64,000 nt of DNA from Paulownia fortunei (GCA_019321725.1 CM033118.1:18378071-18442070), one strand, 5' to 3'. Shown: positions 43,346 to 59,226, counted from the stretch's first letter. Translations and numbers: made by a program. Notes: generated by a model from the letters alone, not told the origin.

Positions 43346-43561
43346 TGTGTTGCACATGGGATTCAAATCCATCCAAAGCATGTCCAATCTTTCCTGAAGA
43401 TGTTGTAAACGCTAAACCTCCTTGTATGCAAATTCTACAAATTCTATAATTTTGGAGAGGAATTTATAACAATCGAAATATGAGAAGAATTTAGAAGGCG
43501 AAATCACAGCTCTATTTTCTATTTTCTGCTGCTTAAGAGAAATCACAGCAGCATTAGCCAT
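43346..43561 (-). pseudogene. NLR copy G: N-terminal stub only
   Basis: A start-like codon at 43561 reads MANAAVISL. Scattered, frame-broken pieces of the CC domain follow (IIEFAYKEV, the RLQ region, CCCATGTGC-type ending) to about 43346. The CT-rich leader and CACACGAACAC upstream match the family. All NB-ARC and LRR sequence is missing. It is the outermost trace of the array on this side. Confidence 0.75.
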
Positions 43562-43873
43562 CTCTCTTCACTCTTTCTCAGACCTCACACGAACACTATA
43601 ACTGAGAGGAGGACTATAGGTTATGGAAAAGCAAGTACTTTCATATGCAATTTGCAGAGAATCCAACAATGGCTTCATAGATCAGACCAGTATTTTACAT
43701 ATATAATAATAAGCAAAAACGGGTTCGTAGAATGAAAGCATAAACATGGAGCAATGAAAACAAGAACTCCAATAAAAGAACTACTAATCAATAAAAAGTT
43801 CTGGTGACAAATTTCTAATATCTAATAACTAGAGAAAAAACCATGCAAAACCTTGAAGAAAATCAACTAATAA

Positions 43874-44563
43874 TTAATCATAAGAGTGATATTCCATAGG
43901 ACATAATCTTGGCCCTCCCACCATCATCCCTTTGGTGGCATTCCATGAAAATCCAACTCTCATATCATTGCAGATAGCTTGTACTTTATATCCCGGGAAC
44001 CTAACCCGGAACATCACCTCGAACTCCAAAATTAATCCTGGTATCAATCGAGGAGGATCGTAGCGAGGCAATAATGCGCTTACAGTTGCATTAACAAAAG
44101 TCGTGTTTTTCAGTCCTTGACTAAAGGGTGCCACAACTGTTCCTGACCAATCTTGAGACATGCACTGAACCCAAACATCGAAATCTTGGAAGTCGAAAGA
44201 AGAATGCCTGTTTGAGTTCTCGACAGTAAACCCTAAGTTCCACTCTGCTGTCACCAGCTCAGGATATTTGAGGTTGTTGTCTACAGAAACCGAAACCCAT
44301 TCGACTTTGAAGCTGGGATAGTCTTTGTCGATGTAGATTGCTGCGAACAGCACCAGAAACAAGACGAGAAAGACTAAAAATGGTGGACATATATCGGACC
44401 CCACGCGTAATCACCGGTCAACAAATGATTCAGAAGCCAAGTGGGTTGCTCCGCCGCCACTCCAGGCGGCGGTAGGGGGAGGTGGTGCGGCGGGGTAGCC
44501 TTGCACCCCAATGGATAGTCCTCCCTTAAGGTCTTGAGGTTTAGGTTTTTCTGGACTCATCAT
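43874..44563 (-). pseudogene. LEA_2 / NDR1-HIN1-like protein with an in-frame stop
   Basis: The likely start is ATG 44563 (MMSPEKPKPQ), giving a proline-rich cytosolic N-terminus of about 50 residues (PAAPPPPTAAW). A TGA at 44413-44411 follows VDR. The same frame then continues with a transmembrane helix (FLVFLVLFLVLFAAIYI) and a LEA_2 domain (FKVEWVSVSV, AEWNLGFTVENSN, PPRLIPGLILEFEVMF) to stop 43874. Family members anchor in the plasma membrane and some act in defence. No in-frame ATG lies before the helix downstream of the stop. An intron removing the stop would be only about 41 nt, too short. It is a single-lesion pseudogene, a readthrough case or an error. Confidence 0.8.
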
Positions 44564-46044
44564 TGCAAACGTTTAGATTTGTGTATAAAGGCTTTTTAGG
44601 GAAGCTTGAATTTGTGTATAAAGTTTTTACTTCTTATCCAATCACTTCAAAATGGATATGTCACTCGAATTTTGAAAAGATTTGCTCTGTAATCTGTTAA
44701 GATACCAACGAGCAGTCCCATTCTCTAATTTCAAACGGTGTCCACGATGCTCTATTTCAAATGATATTCATTAAATCTCTATTTTAAATTTCAAATAGTG
44801 TTTTATTTTTATTTCAAATAGTATTACTATATAAATAGTATTTTATCCATTATTTCAATGGTATTAATATACACTAAAGTACATTAATGATATTATTTTA
44901 TATATTTATCATATATTAATAATATTAAAATAAAAAATAAAATACCATTTAATTAGAGAAACTGACTTGATGAGAGAGGCACTATAACTACAATTTGCCC
45001 AATTCGAATTTTTTATTATTTCATCTTATATTTTAATTTATTAGTATATGCCAAATATATATTGATGACGTTATCAATATATATGATAAATTAAAATAAA
45101 GAATCCAAACTGCAATTTGTCATGCAAATGTGGGAATAATTTAAATTAAAAAATATATTATGATAATTATTGAGAATTGACTGTTGACCTATGTGGCAAC
45201 AACTGTTCTCATGGGCCATCGTAAGAAATCATGATGTTTAAGTTATTGTAAGATTTAAAAATTTGAGTTATATCATTACAACTTAACTTCAAGTGTAGCA
45301 GTAGATGTTCGGCCCAACAATTCGCATCAAAGCCAAGGTAATAGTTTTGATTCTCACGAGGAGTAATTATTGTGGAGGGGAACGTTTATGTTTATGTGGC
45401 AACACTAATCCTCGTGACAATTATTGATCACAATAAAAAAAATAGTACTTGTATTGTTTTTACAATTTAAAAAAATTTAAATTATAATATTCCTATCAGC
45501 AATAGGTTTTAGGTGCACACAAACTATTGCATCCCATATTGAAATACACTAGTAAATCCAATATTACTTTGTATTGATTTGTGCTTTCAAATATTTCGAT
45601 GTACATAATTCTCATGATTTGTGTAAAGCTACATTTATAATCATGTTAAACTTATTGGACATAAAAAATAAAGTTAATTTAGGCCAAAAAAAAGGTATAG
45701 TATTGAGTGCACACTGATAATGTACTAAATGATTCCACACTAAAGTACTTCAGCAATAAGCCTGTGTTACCAAAAAGAAATTTTGTTGTTTTGTTCTCAT
45801 CTTAAAAGGTCTCGTATTAAGTGCATATAAATGGTAAATTATAGAGTCAACTAAGTAATATTAAAAATAAAATAAAATTGTGGTATCATAGGTTCAATTT
45901 TGTGGAACGAGTAGAAGAAGAGATGTCAAGTATTATTGCATTCATGTATGTACGATAATAGTATGGTACTGAACCTTAATTTTTTTTTGCAGAATACCTG
46001 CAATGCACTAGTCTATAAAATTAAGGAAATTTGTTTATACGTAC

Positions 46045-46175
46045 GTAAAAAACCGTGCATGGATTTTTTATTTTTTATTTTTAAGTTAAACACCTTGTGT
46101 GGAACCAAATAGTTCAATGGGAGTTAACTCATTCATGAGCTGTGGAATAGTAATAATGAATGTAAATCATGAAAG
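46045..46175. repeat. Diverged direct repeat, copy 1 (copy 2 at 47185-47320)
   Basis: ACGTGCAT-like word, T-rich stretch, AAACACCTTGTGTGGAACCAAA, AGTT(C/A)AATGGG and ATTCATGAGCTGTGGAAT occur in the same order in both places, about 1.1 kb apart. Confidence 0.85.
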
Positions 46176-47184
46176 TTATTGTTGAATATGTATTGTATAT
46201 TTCAAAACAATAATACAGGTTATTTCCATTGTTTTATGTAGTAGTTGAATGTTATGGTTTGTTCCTGCGTGGAGTTCGTTTATGGGGTACAAGATTTTAT
46301 TAGGTTTCATAGCTTATTCTTTTAGAACTTGTTTATTTCACTTGATTAGTTTGGATATATTAAAATATTTAATTTAATTAAATATTTATTTTTGTTGATA
46401 ATGACCCGTGATAAAACTCCAAATTCAGTACAATTGATGATTTTTGTTGGATAATTCATCCTATCTAGCTGGTGGAATGAAATAATCACATCATTTCATC
46501 TAAAATATTTAGAATATATTTTAGTCATAATACCCATGATTTTAAACAATATATTACAATTTAAACATAAATTAATTTATAAAAAATTTAGTTAAAGGTA
46601 AATTAGTAAAAAACATAATTATCCATCAAAGTACACGTTTGATATATCATTCAAATAATCATATGAAGTATACATTAAATTTATTGAATAATTTAATTAT
46701 AATTTCACGTCTCATCATATTTTTTATCAATCATTACTCGTCACAATCAAAGAAGTAAACCACCATCAATATTTTTCTCCCAAAATACTAGAAGAAACTA
46801 ATTGAATCGTACAAGAAGCATCTTCAACACCAGTGTTTATTACTAATTTATAGTATTGGTTGTTTGTACACTTGAGATAGACCTAATGTATTAGAATTTA
46901 ACTAATTGGCGTATTTGAGTATTTGATACATAGGAATTTTTTTGTTTTGGTTCTTGAAAATATAATGGAGATAAGTTGTACTGGGCTAGAGTTGCTCGAT
47001 TGACAGGAGTTTATTCTTTTTTCTTTTTATTCTTTGATAGAGAGAATAATATTATATTTTAATTGTATTTTTTATTCTTTAACAAAAGAAAAAAAATGTG
47101 ATGTGAATCAATTGAATTCTTCTAAATTACGAAATAAATTTTGTCACGTAAACGACAGAAAATTACGCGTGAAAGAAAAAAAAA

Positions 47185-47320
47185 TTTCACGTAAAAAACG
47201 TGCATTAATTTTATTTATTTATTTTTAAAGCTAAAACACCTTGTGTGGAACCAAACAGTTAAATGGGGAGCTTAAGAATATTATACTAATTCATGAGCTG
47301 TGGAATTGTAATTATCAAGC
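47185..47320. repeat. Diverged direct repeat, copy 2
   Basis: Second copy of the repeat at 46045-46175. It carries a small insertion (AAGAATATTATACT) before ATTCATGAGCTGTGG. Confidence 0.85.
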
Positions 47321-47603
47321 AATTCTCAAAAGGACTCTTCTTATTAAGGGTAGTTTATTATACCCCACCCCAAACCCACCCACCCCCTTAAAAAAATTAA
47401 TTAATAAAATAATAAATAAATAAATAAATTTTTGAATGCATTAGGTGCATTATTTTTTTAAGAAGAAAAAAAAAATGAGCAAACTCAATGACCTGATTTT
47501 CTAAGTGTGTAATATCTAACATTTGATCGAAATTCAAAACAAAAATCAAACTAATAAACCTTAATTTAGTCAAATCCGTAAAAAATATTCTAGGGTTTAT
47601 TTC

Positions 47604-48051
47604 AATGTTTTCATAATCGGATTGATAATCAAATTAATTTTATTAAATTAACGGTGCAATCGACGGTCGGATCGGTTTAATGAAAATTAATTATATTTTT
47701 TTATTTTATTATATAAAATAATAATATAATAAATTAATTGTTATGTAATACATTTTAAATGTAAAAATAAATAAATAACTACATAAAAATACATATAACA
47801 AAACATAAAATTCAAATAATCACGTAAATATAACAAAATATCAAATTTAAATCTTTATAAAAATTAAAAATAAAAAATAAAAAAAATATTAAAATCGATC
47901 AAACCAATTTTGGCCGGTTTTGACCAATTGTGGGCGGTTTTGACTGGTCAAGCCGATCAAAACAATTTTTGGGCCTAATCGAATCAAACTGTCCTTCAAT
48001 TTTCGATTGAACCAATTAAATCAATCGATCCAATCCGATTTTGAGAATATT
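47604..48051. mobile_element. MITE, probably Mutator-like, 448 bp
   Basis: The ends are AATGTTTTCATAATCGGATTG (47604-47624) and, inverted, AATATTCTCAAAATCGGATTG (48051-48031), 18 of 21 positions equal. Just outside lie GGTTTATTTC (47594-47603) and GGTTTATTC (48052-48060), a 9-10-bp direct repeat typical of Mutator superfamily insertions. The interior has CGGTTTTGACC-like words near the right end and no coding capacity. Confidence 0.65.
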
Positions 48052-48217
48052 GGTTTATTCAATTGAATAAAGGCCATCTTCATCATTTTCATGATTAAAC
48101 CGACCAACAACTAAATTTCTTAGATGGGCTAACTTTTGCAGTAACGAACTGATAATTACAGACAAGTCCAACACGAGCCCTATGAATATTTTGGCATATG
48201 TAGCAAATATTGTTTAA

Positions 48218-48536
48218 GCCTATTTAGTTTCATTTTCCAAACATCTTCACAAATTTTACTATTTAAAATTTTAAAATACATACATTTATTTTTATTTCCA
48301 AAAAAAATTGGACAAATTCGAAATGAAAATAGAGCTAACAAACAATTTTTCAGACCTGCTAAAATTTTAATCTTTTCATACAAAAAATACCACAAAATAA
48401 ATACATTTTCATTTTCAAACCAATATAGTCAATATAAAAATATAACTAATTCAAATATATTTTTATTTTTAAATAAAAATCTAATAAAAATATTTTTAAC
48501 CATAAAAAATGAGATTAAAAATGAAATCAAACGGGC
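48218..48536. mobile_element. Probable hAT-like MITE
   Basis: The left end GCCTATTTAGTTTCATTTTC and the inverted right end GCCCGTTTGATTTCATTTTT match at 15 of 20 positions. The interior is A/T-rich and non-coding. The flanking octamers (TTGTTTAA and TCTTTGAA) are not a convincing duplication. Related fragments lie at 15397-15600. Confidence 0.5.
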
Positions 48537-48669
48537 TCTTTGAAGATTATGTATGTGTTCTTGTCCATACTCAACGAAAAATCCTAATGGGGGAAATTGA
48601 GCATCAGTATCAATAAGGTATAATACATATTATGCCCGATATATTATTTATCAAAAATAAAATATGTAA

Positions 48670-48811
48670 TTATGAACTATATATTTAATTTATTATTTAC
48701 CAAATATAACATATAAACAATTGTATCAATAGTTGCATTCTTATGAACTATATATTTAATTTATTATTTACCAAATATAACATATAAACAATTGTATCAA
48801 TAGTTGCATTC
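48670..48811. repeat. Perfect 71-bp tandem duplication
   Basis: The 71-bp unit TTATGAACTATATATTTAAT...AGTTGCATTC is at 48670-48740 and repeats without a difference at 48741-48811. Confidence 0.95.
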
Positions 48812-51800
48812 TTGATCTAATCACTGATGTTACAAGTAACAACGAAATTTTGCTTTGCGTATAAATAACACTAAAGCCAAAGCCTTTACTTAGGGGTCAC
48901 GCCTTGACAAAAATGCTAAGACAAAAAATTTGGACCTACTTGATCATATGCGTCTGTCAGATTAGTTTTCTACAGTTTATAATTTGTCTCATAGAATAAA
49001 TTCACCTACGAATTCTTATTTGAAATTAGGGTAATCGCGGTTTAATGCTTTTTTTATTAATTTTAAATCGAATTATTATATATAATTTTACTAGAAAATT
49101 AATTTTAAATTATGATTTTATCAAATAAAATGAAAAGTGCGATTTTAAACGATTTGGCGGTTTTTTTACGAATAAAGAAAAATAATTAAGCTAAAAAATT
49201 TAAAATATTAATATAAAAAATTACTTTAGTATGAAAATAATACCATAGTTTTCATAATACAAATAATAATCTTTCTACTACTAACAAATAACTACATCAT
49301 TGTGCATAAATTTCAAGTCATTTCATATATTCTACTTATTCATTTAGTTTTATTTATATTATATAAATCATAATAGGTACGGTAGAGAAAATAAAATAAA
49401 AATACTCGATATTTCAAAATGCAAATAAAAAAAAAAATTGAATCATGAACACAAAAAAAAAAAAAATAGTATGTACACACAAAAAAAAAACTTATTTTCT
49501 TTATCTTCTAATTATTGGGAAAAAAAAGTGACTCACTCATATGTCATAAAACTATAAAAGAAAAGTAAACAATTGGAAAGTAAGTAGAAAAAAAAATTAA
49601 AATTAAATAAACCATCACTTTTAAAAAGAAAGGAAATTGCTAAACATTTTAATATTGAAATTAAACATATATGCTATTTGTGTCACAACCTAAGATAAAT
49701 GAAAAACAAATAAACTTTATGACAAGTTGATGAACACATAAAAAGTTAATTCCGTTAAATTTAAATAAATATTACAATTACAAATAAATTATTAAAACTA
49801 AAATTAGTATTAATTATTAATAAATTTAATATACATATATAACTTGTGGAATTCGATTTATTCAAATTTCAAACTGTCATCAAATTATATAAATCGGTGC
49901 AGTTTTCATTAAATTTTTAAATTACGATTTATGTAGTAATTTAGTAAAAATAATTTGATGCGATGTGGTGTATAGATTCGACGGTTTTTAAAATTTTATG
50001 ATCACCTCTATTTGAAACAGTATTTTTGAGTTTAAATTAATGTTAATTTAGAGGATTTATTAAGTTCTAATTCAATCTTTTCTCCACAAACCACGTTCTT
50101 TTAACCAAATATATATTTTCTGTAGAGGTGTGTCTTTTTGTGACATGTTTGGTAAGGAAAGGTTTCAATATGGAATTTGATATTCTATAATATTTTAGAA
50201 CAACATCTAAACTACTTCATTACAATGGATATCAACTAAGAATCGATTCACAATCATTAATTATTAATTTACGAGTATCAACTTATCAATTTGTTAACTA
50301 CTATAAGTACACAAGTACCTACGCATCTTATAGTCTCAGCTTTGCTACCTGAATTTGGTTCATAATTGATTGCAGATTCTACTTTTGGTATCCCTAAATT
50401 AAAAATAAATTAGGTTGAAAAAATTTTACTTATTGAAAAATCATATTATAAAGGTCGGATTTGGATTCATAGTTAGGAAGAATTATCGTTTTAGAATATT
50501 CGAGAATATTTAACTGGGTAAAAATATTTAGTTTTAATTTTTTATAACACAAGATTTCTAATTCAAATCTAGTTCTCTTTTTTTACTTTTTTTTTTTCCA
50601 AACTTCAAATTCAAATCTAATTCTTGATTAATGCAAAATTTAGTATCAACACGAAAAAGCATGCAGCGCTGTCATCCAAGAAAATAGACTTTATTTTTCA
50701 TTGGCAATAAATTTATAAAATAAATCTACTGTTGAATGTACTTGTCATTTTTATAGTGTTAATATTATTGTATTATTGCAACTGGGATAATAAACATTCT
50801 TATTTTGAAATATTAAAGAAGAGAAAGAAGAAGACAATGTCTTGAAATAAATCCAAGTTGGGCCACTTTCAAATTTTGCATAAGAAAGAGGGCCAATGTG
50901 TCAAAATCTATTCAAAATATATTGAACCAAAGTCTTAAGAGTGGCCCCATTGCTGACCCCAAGCAGATTTCTTGGCCCTATGGTTTCAGTTTATATCTCT
51001 AATTCCCAAAAAAATAAATATATAAATAAATAAATAAATTACAGTTTCCAAGAGCTTTCCCCATGGTGGAAAAAGTTACTTGTTAAGGTCATTACTTCCA
51101 ATCTAAGGTAAAAAGACTTGGTAACCAGCCTAAATAGGTAGAACACTACTTGCATATTGTAATTTGGCCATACAAGAGATTTTCATTGAAACATGACCAA
51201 GAAATTGTAACTTGAACGATAAGCCTTGGTTTGGTCACCTCCCACAAGAAGGTATGAGTTTGAATCTATTTGTAATTGCCGTTGAGAACTCGTCCATTTG
51301 CTTGAAGGGATATTAATTTGATCGTTGGATAATAATTATAACTTATTTTGAATTTTTCAAAAATTAGAGAGGTTACGTCAATCAAACGAAATTATTATAT
51401 TAGTTATCTCCTTACATGGTGATCTCAAATCCCTACTTAGATTTATGTTTTCAAGTACAAAATTTTTAAGGTGGCTGATTTTAAATTGGGGTAAAACAAA
51501 AACTGTTCTTAAAATTTAATCTAATTATAAAAAAAAATTCAGTTTTCTTAAGTGCTTTTTAAGATTTATCTTTATTTTACAAATATTCCCTCAATAGTTA
51601 AATTTGTAAAATATAACAATTGTGAAAAGGGCATTTATAATTTTAAAAAATAATTATTTTTTTTTAATTAAGTTAAATCTTAACAAGAGATGCCCTTCCT
51701 TCCTACAACTGCTTTATTCCTTTTAATGGGAGCTGACGACAACAAGCATGGATCTATGTGTTCATGTTCAAAAAAGAATCTACAAACAAAATCCAACACA

Positions 51801-52073
51801 AACTGCACATGAGCAAATGCAAATCTATAAAGACTCAAATAAAGGCTGTTACTGTACAAAGTCTTTGAGAATTTTGATATTGCATGGGAATATAGAGATT
51901 GTGACAAGAGATTTTTTTACTAGTCCCTCTTGCAGGATCTCTTATGGGGATAACAGAAATAAAAAGTGGAAGCTTATGCTCAAAGCATAACATCCCTTTC
52001 TTTTTTTTCTCCTCTCTCTCTTTACTTTTTTTAGTTTTTTAAACTGGAAAGCAGTGAAGCAAAGCATCTCTTC
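48812..52073. other. AT-rich spacer, no gene recognised
   Basis: A stretch at 49030-49990 with GCGGTTTAATGC, TTTGGCGGTTTTTT and TCGGTGCAGTTTTC may be a decayed element. 51690-52020 is less AT-rich but shows no identifiable gene. The end of this interval could hold the 3' UTR of the minus-strand exon at 52074-52343. Confidence 0.45.
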
Positions 52074-52343
52074 TTACACAACACCACATAGTGTTGGTTT
52101 CCCCTGTAAGTATTCCACTATTTCTTGGCTTGCACTTAGAAACCTGGCATTCTTTTCCCCCTTCCATTTAAAAATATGTATGTTGTTTCTATCTTTCTGT
52201 GCAAATAGCCCCTTAAAGTTTGGAATCTCTGCTTGTTTTTGGAGGTTAATGCTGGTCAATTTCACATTAGATTTGTTTAGACATTTCCCATGTGCTGCAG
52301 CAGTCATTTCTGCTATTAAGATAGCTGGAATACCTTCACTTGA
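52074..52343 (-). other. Unidentified coding-looking exon (C-terminal end of an unknown protein)
   Basis: On the minus strand, an acceptor-like CGTTCAG is followed by an open frame of about 89 codons. It includes IPAILIAEMTAAAHGK, INLQKQAEIPNFKGLFAQKD, NNIHIFKWKGEKNARF and SQEIVEYLQGKPTLCGVV, and it ends in a stop at 52074. The composition is mixed and protein-like, unlike chance frames nearby. I do not recognise the family. Upstream exons would have to lie in the leader or first part of the plus-strand membrane-protein gene, and none was found. It is either an orphan/captured exon, a small gene starting at the internal methionine (52307), or a false positive. Confidence 0.4.
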
Positions 52344-52824
52344 TTCTTCCTGAACGTGTTATGAACCTGTAGTTTTGGTTATAGCTATCATTTCTTGGAA
52401 TTTTGCTATCTGAGGGTCCTTGGAACATGGATTTTGTGTAGAATTTGCTCCTTTCTCTGAACATTGAGCTTTTACATTTGTTCAGTTTTTGCAATTTTCA
52501 TTCACATGCAGGCCATTTTCCAGCACATAATGAACATGTTATAGATCAAAACAGAAGCTCCAGTGTCTGGAATTCTTTCTTCCATGTTGTAATTTTCAGA
52601 TACTTCCTAATTTCATGTTTTCTTGCGAAATGTTGTTGCTCGATTCGTTCTAATTTCGTATTCCTTATTCGTCAGAAAAGTTCAGAATTTTTGAATCTTG
52701 TTCATCTTGGAATCATTCTGTTCATTCTATTCAACTCCTTGTCTAACAGTTGAATCCTTACTTAGAGACCGCAAGTCATTTAAGGCTGAGAGTGAGACAG
52801 TAATTGAGAAGTTGGAACAGTAGC

Positions 52825-55148
52825 ATGAGTTTCTTCACATTTATAACAGGGTCTACCAAGAATTCATGGCAGCCGGCCACGACTACTGATACAACCACTG
52901 CAGCTTACTGGCTAAACTGGAGGGTCTTGCTCTCTTCCATTTGGGTTTTAATGTCAATGGTCTTCGCGTCTATTCTTGTATCCAAATTTGAAGGTCGTCG
53001 CAATTCTGAAGAACGAAGCACAGACAACCAACAGCAAGACTCTGCAGGGGTCTTATACGAAGATGAAGTGTGGAAACCGTGTCTTCAAAGTATACATCCC
53101 GGTTGGCTCCTTGCATTCAGAGTTGTTGCTTTCTTTGTGCTTCTGCTGATGCTAATGCTAAATGCTGCTGTTGATGGAGGCGCCATTTTTTACTTCTATA
53201 CTCAGTAAGCCAGCTTGTTTCTTGCTTTGAGTTCATCTGATAAGTCATGATCAAAGCAGGTGGCGATTTACTTTTCTGTTCTCTGTTGAGTATTTCGTCA
53301 TGTATAGCTCTTTTATCTTATGCTAATTCTGTTTCCTTCCATACTCTAGAAGTGGTGTAACAGAATTTGTAATTACTATGAACTTGTGAATTTGAAACTA
53401 CAGTTTTCTCCTCATATTTGATAGCATTTCATTTTCTAAATAGGTGGACTTTTACGCTGATTACCGTTTATTTTGGGGTAAGTAATCACCTATCTGCCTG
53501 TGAACAAATGCTTATTTCATGTCTTCTATTTCTTTTGACAATGAAATTTATTGTAGCTTGGATCATTGCTGTCCATGCGTGGTTGTTACCGATACAACAG
53601 TAAAAATGGTGATGATACCGAGCATGGAGCTTATGGATCATCAACAAGTGCACAGAGTTCTCACATGTTGAATGCTACAAAAGGCATGGACCTCAATCAA
53701 GAGCATCCTATTCGTCAAATCGCCGGATTTTGGGGTTATGTCTTTCAGATCATTTTCCAGGTAAATGTCAGAGCATACTGCTATAAAAGATTGTCACATC
53801 CTTTCTTAAATGACATTTAACGATTTTTCTTACTATTGTGTTTAAAGATGAATGCCGGAGCTGTGATGCTGACAGATTCAGTTTTTTGGTTCATAATAGT
53901 TCCCTTTCTTGCCATTAAAGATTACAATTTTAGTTTTGTAAGTATCCATTGTTTTCATTTTCTTCTGTTCTCTCAAATATATATGAGGCATTGCTTCTCT
54001 GCATTATCAATCTTGCCTCTCTATAGAAAAATGATCAAGATTGCAAGATTATGCTTCCAACATTTTATAATTAATGAAAGTAGACATCATTGCAGTGAAT
54101 AGTGCTTGAACGAAATTTATTTATAGGTCATATTTCCTAAGATGCTTGACCATTTTAGGTGGAGAGTCAGTTGGCTTTGCAGCAGTCTATGCCAAACTTT
54201 TGGTTCACTAGTCTGCTTAAGAATTCTTGATTTTTTTTTGTTTTTTTTTGGGGTGGGGGGAGGAATTGACATGTATCTGCATAAGCTTTTGTGCACATGT
54301 CTGTATATTACAAAATTCGGTATACACATAAATAACAACATGTATCTGATATACACACTGATTTGACCAGTGCTATGATCTGTAGTTCTGTTTAAAACCA
54401 CACCATGCTTTCACTCTTCCATTTCATGATTTACCTGCCAATTTGCAACGAACGCACTTCTGCATCTTCTTATAAAGTTCCATTTTGAAGTCTGTTCTCA
54501 TGGTACCAAACATCAATTTTCATGTATGAATCTGAACAACATTAAAAACTTTCTTGCAGTTGATTATAAACATGCACTCCATCAATGCTGTTTTTCTGTT
54601 TGGTGACACTGCTTTAAACTGCTTGGTAAGTGGGAATCCTCTTCTGCTTCCACTACAGTTCATATACTCAGCTCCTCATCATGACTTTCTTTTGCCTTGC
54701 GGCCATTATTTCAGCGGTTTCCTTGGTTTCGAATAGGGTACTTTTTTCTCTGGACATCTATTTATGTTGTTTTTCAATGGATCCTCCACGCTTGCATCTC
54801 GATTTGGTAAAATTATCTTTTCCTCATCCTCTCAGTTTAATGAATAAGTATGCCCTGCATTTGTAACAACAAATTTTTTGAAGCAGGTGGCCTTATCCAT
54901 TTCTTGATTTGTCATCTTCCTTTGCTCCGTTATGGTATGTAGCCTTTGCATAATTCTGGACCATCCATATTTGTTATTCTTTCGGTTTTTGTTCAAACTT
55001 ATAAGTGCCTCTTCACTATGGAATTTGCAGGTATTCAACCGTGGCACTGATGCACATACCATGCTATGGCGTTTTCGTGTTAATAATGAAGGCCAAACGC
55101 TTTTTGCTGTCAAAATGGTTTCCTCAGTCTTATAGGTGTGCTCAGTAA
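52825..55148 (+). CDS. Rolling-stone-like multipass transmembrane protein, eight exons
   Basis: Exons: 52825-53204, 53444-53477, 53557-53760, 53848-53937, 54560-54625, 54715-54806, 54887-54934 and 55031-55148. All have GT-AG borders and matching phases. Together they give 1,032 nt or 343 residues, starting MSFFTFITGSTKNSW and ending at TAA 55146-55148. Several hydrophobic helices are visible (LLSSIWVLMSMVFASILV; AFRVVAFFVLLLMLMLNAAV; FGLGSLLS; VFWFIIVPFLAI; FLWTSIYVVFQWI; STVALMHIPCYGVFVLI). WPYPFLDLSS and HIPCYG are typical of plant proteins annotated as Rolling-stone-like or uncharacterised transmembrane proteins. Function in plants is not established. The leader may extend to about 52000. 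Confidence 0.85.
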
Positions 55149-56025
55149 TGCCTGAATTACAACTTGAAGTCTTGAGGTTTCTCTGCTCGATACAAACTTT
55201 TTGTACAGGATACGAAGAATGGTTTCTGTAGATTGCCAGGAACAATAGATATGCAATTACATTTTGAAGGATGTACAGCTGATAAGTGAGAACAGATTCA
55301 GTGAGATGATTGTTAGTTTGAGGCCATCTTTGTAACTATATACACATCTGAAAGAAATACATAGTTAACTTTTGTAAACCCATGGTTATCTTCTTTTCAA
55401 AGTTCAGGTCTGTTTTCTTCCTTTTTTTCCTCTCTGATTTATGTCTAATGGTTATTGTTGTTTGTTTCTTACGCACTTTTGGCACTTGTTCCTATTGGTA
55501 AATTGAAGCCGCAGGTGGTATTCAACAGCACCATAGTCCATACCTGATAAGGGAGTTTATGTTGGCACTTGGACTTTATCTTGGTGCTCCAGAATGCATT
55601 GAAGTCTTCAAGACATTAACAATTGTAGAATGGTTTAATAGAATAATATATGTCCTTAAGTGCTTAAAAATGCATTAGAATTCACTGAAGTTGTGCTCTC
55701 TGAGTCGACAAAACTGCGAAAAATCTTTCAATCTTGCTGCGGAAAAAAAAAATGTTGTTAGACCAAAATAAATTGGAAAGCATACCTATATGAGTGACGT
55801 TGATTATGAGATTTTAAGATAAAATATGTGGAATGGCATTTTCTTGACATTGAAAAATCAAAAACCATAAATTCACTTCATGAAAGTCTTCCAGATATGA
55901 CAAAAATGTATTTTTCAAGGGAGGATGGAACCATTTATAATAGGATTACATAATAATTGCCGGCCTTATCTGATACCTGCATCTTGATCTGCATTTCATG
56001 TAGATAGATTTGTTCATAGTCCAAT
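55149..56025. other. Intergenic: 3' end of the membrane-protein gene and promoter of the kinase gene
   Basis: No further coding sequence. The first 200 bp are likely 3' UTR of the upstream gene. The last few hundred bp should hold the kinase promoter, but no specific element was assigned. Confidence 0.5.

Positions 56026-59226
<3,201 letters not shown>

Larger units (their letters stand above)
44564..47603. other. AT-rich spacer, no gene recognised
   Basis: No coding region recognised. A local duplication is listed separately (46045-46175 with 47185-47320). Confidence 0.5.

Noticed and set aside
1..43600. CRISPR-like regular repeats
   Set aside because: The spaced repeats are gene-unit duplications and microsatellites in a plant genome, with no repeat-spacer pattern.
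44371..44413. Intron removing the TGA in the LEA_2 gene
   Set aside because: The only suitable GT...AG pair encloses about 41 nt, below the usual minimum for plant introns, and it would delete part of the region before the helix.
45290..45400. Possible second SINE (tRNA-like words with GGTAATAGTTTTGATTCTC)
   Set aside because: Box matches are weak, and neither a tail nor flanking duplication was found.
52054..52353. Plus-strand 99-codon frame
   Set aside because: Shadow of the better minus-strand frame; composition is biased and no motif seen.
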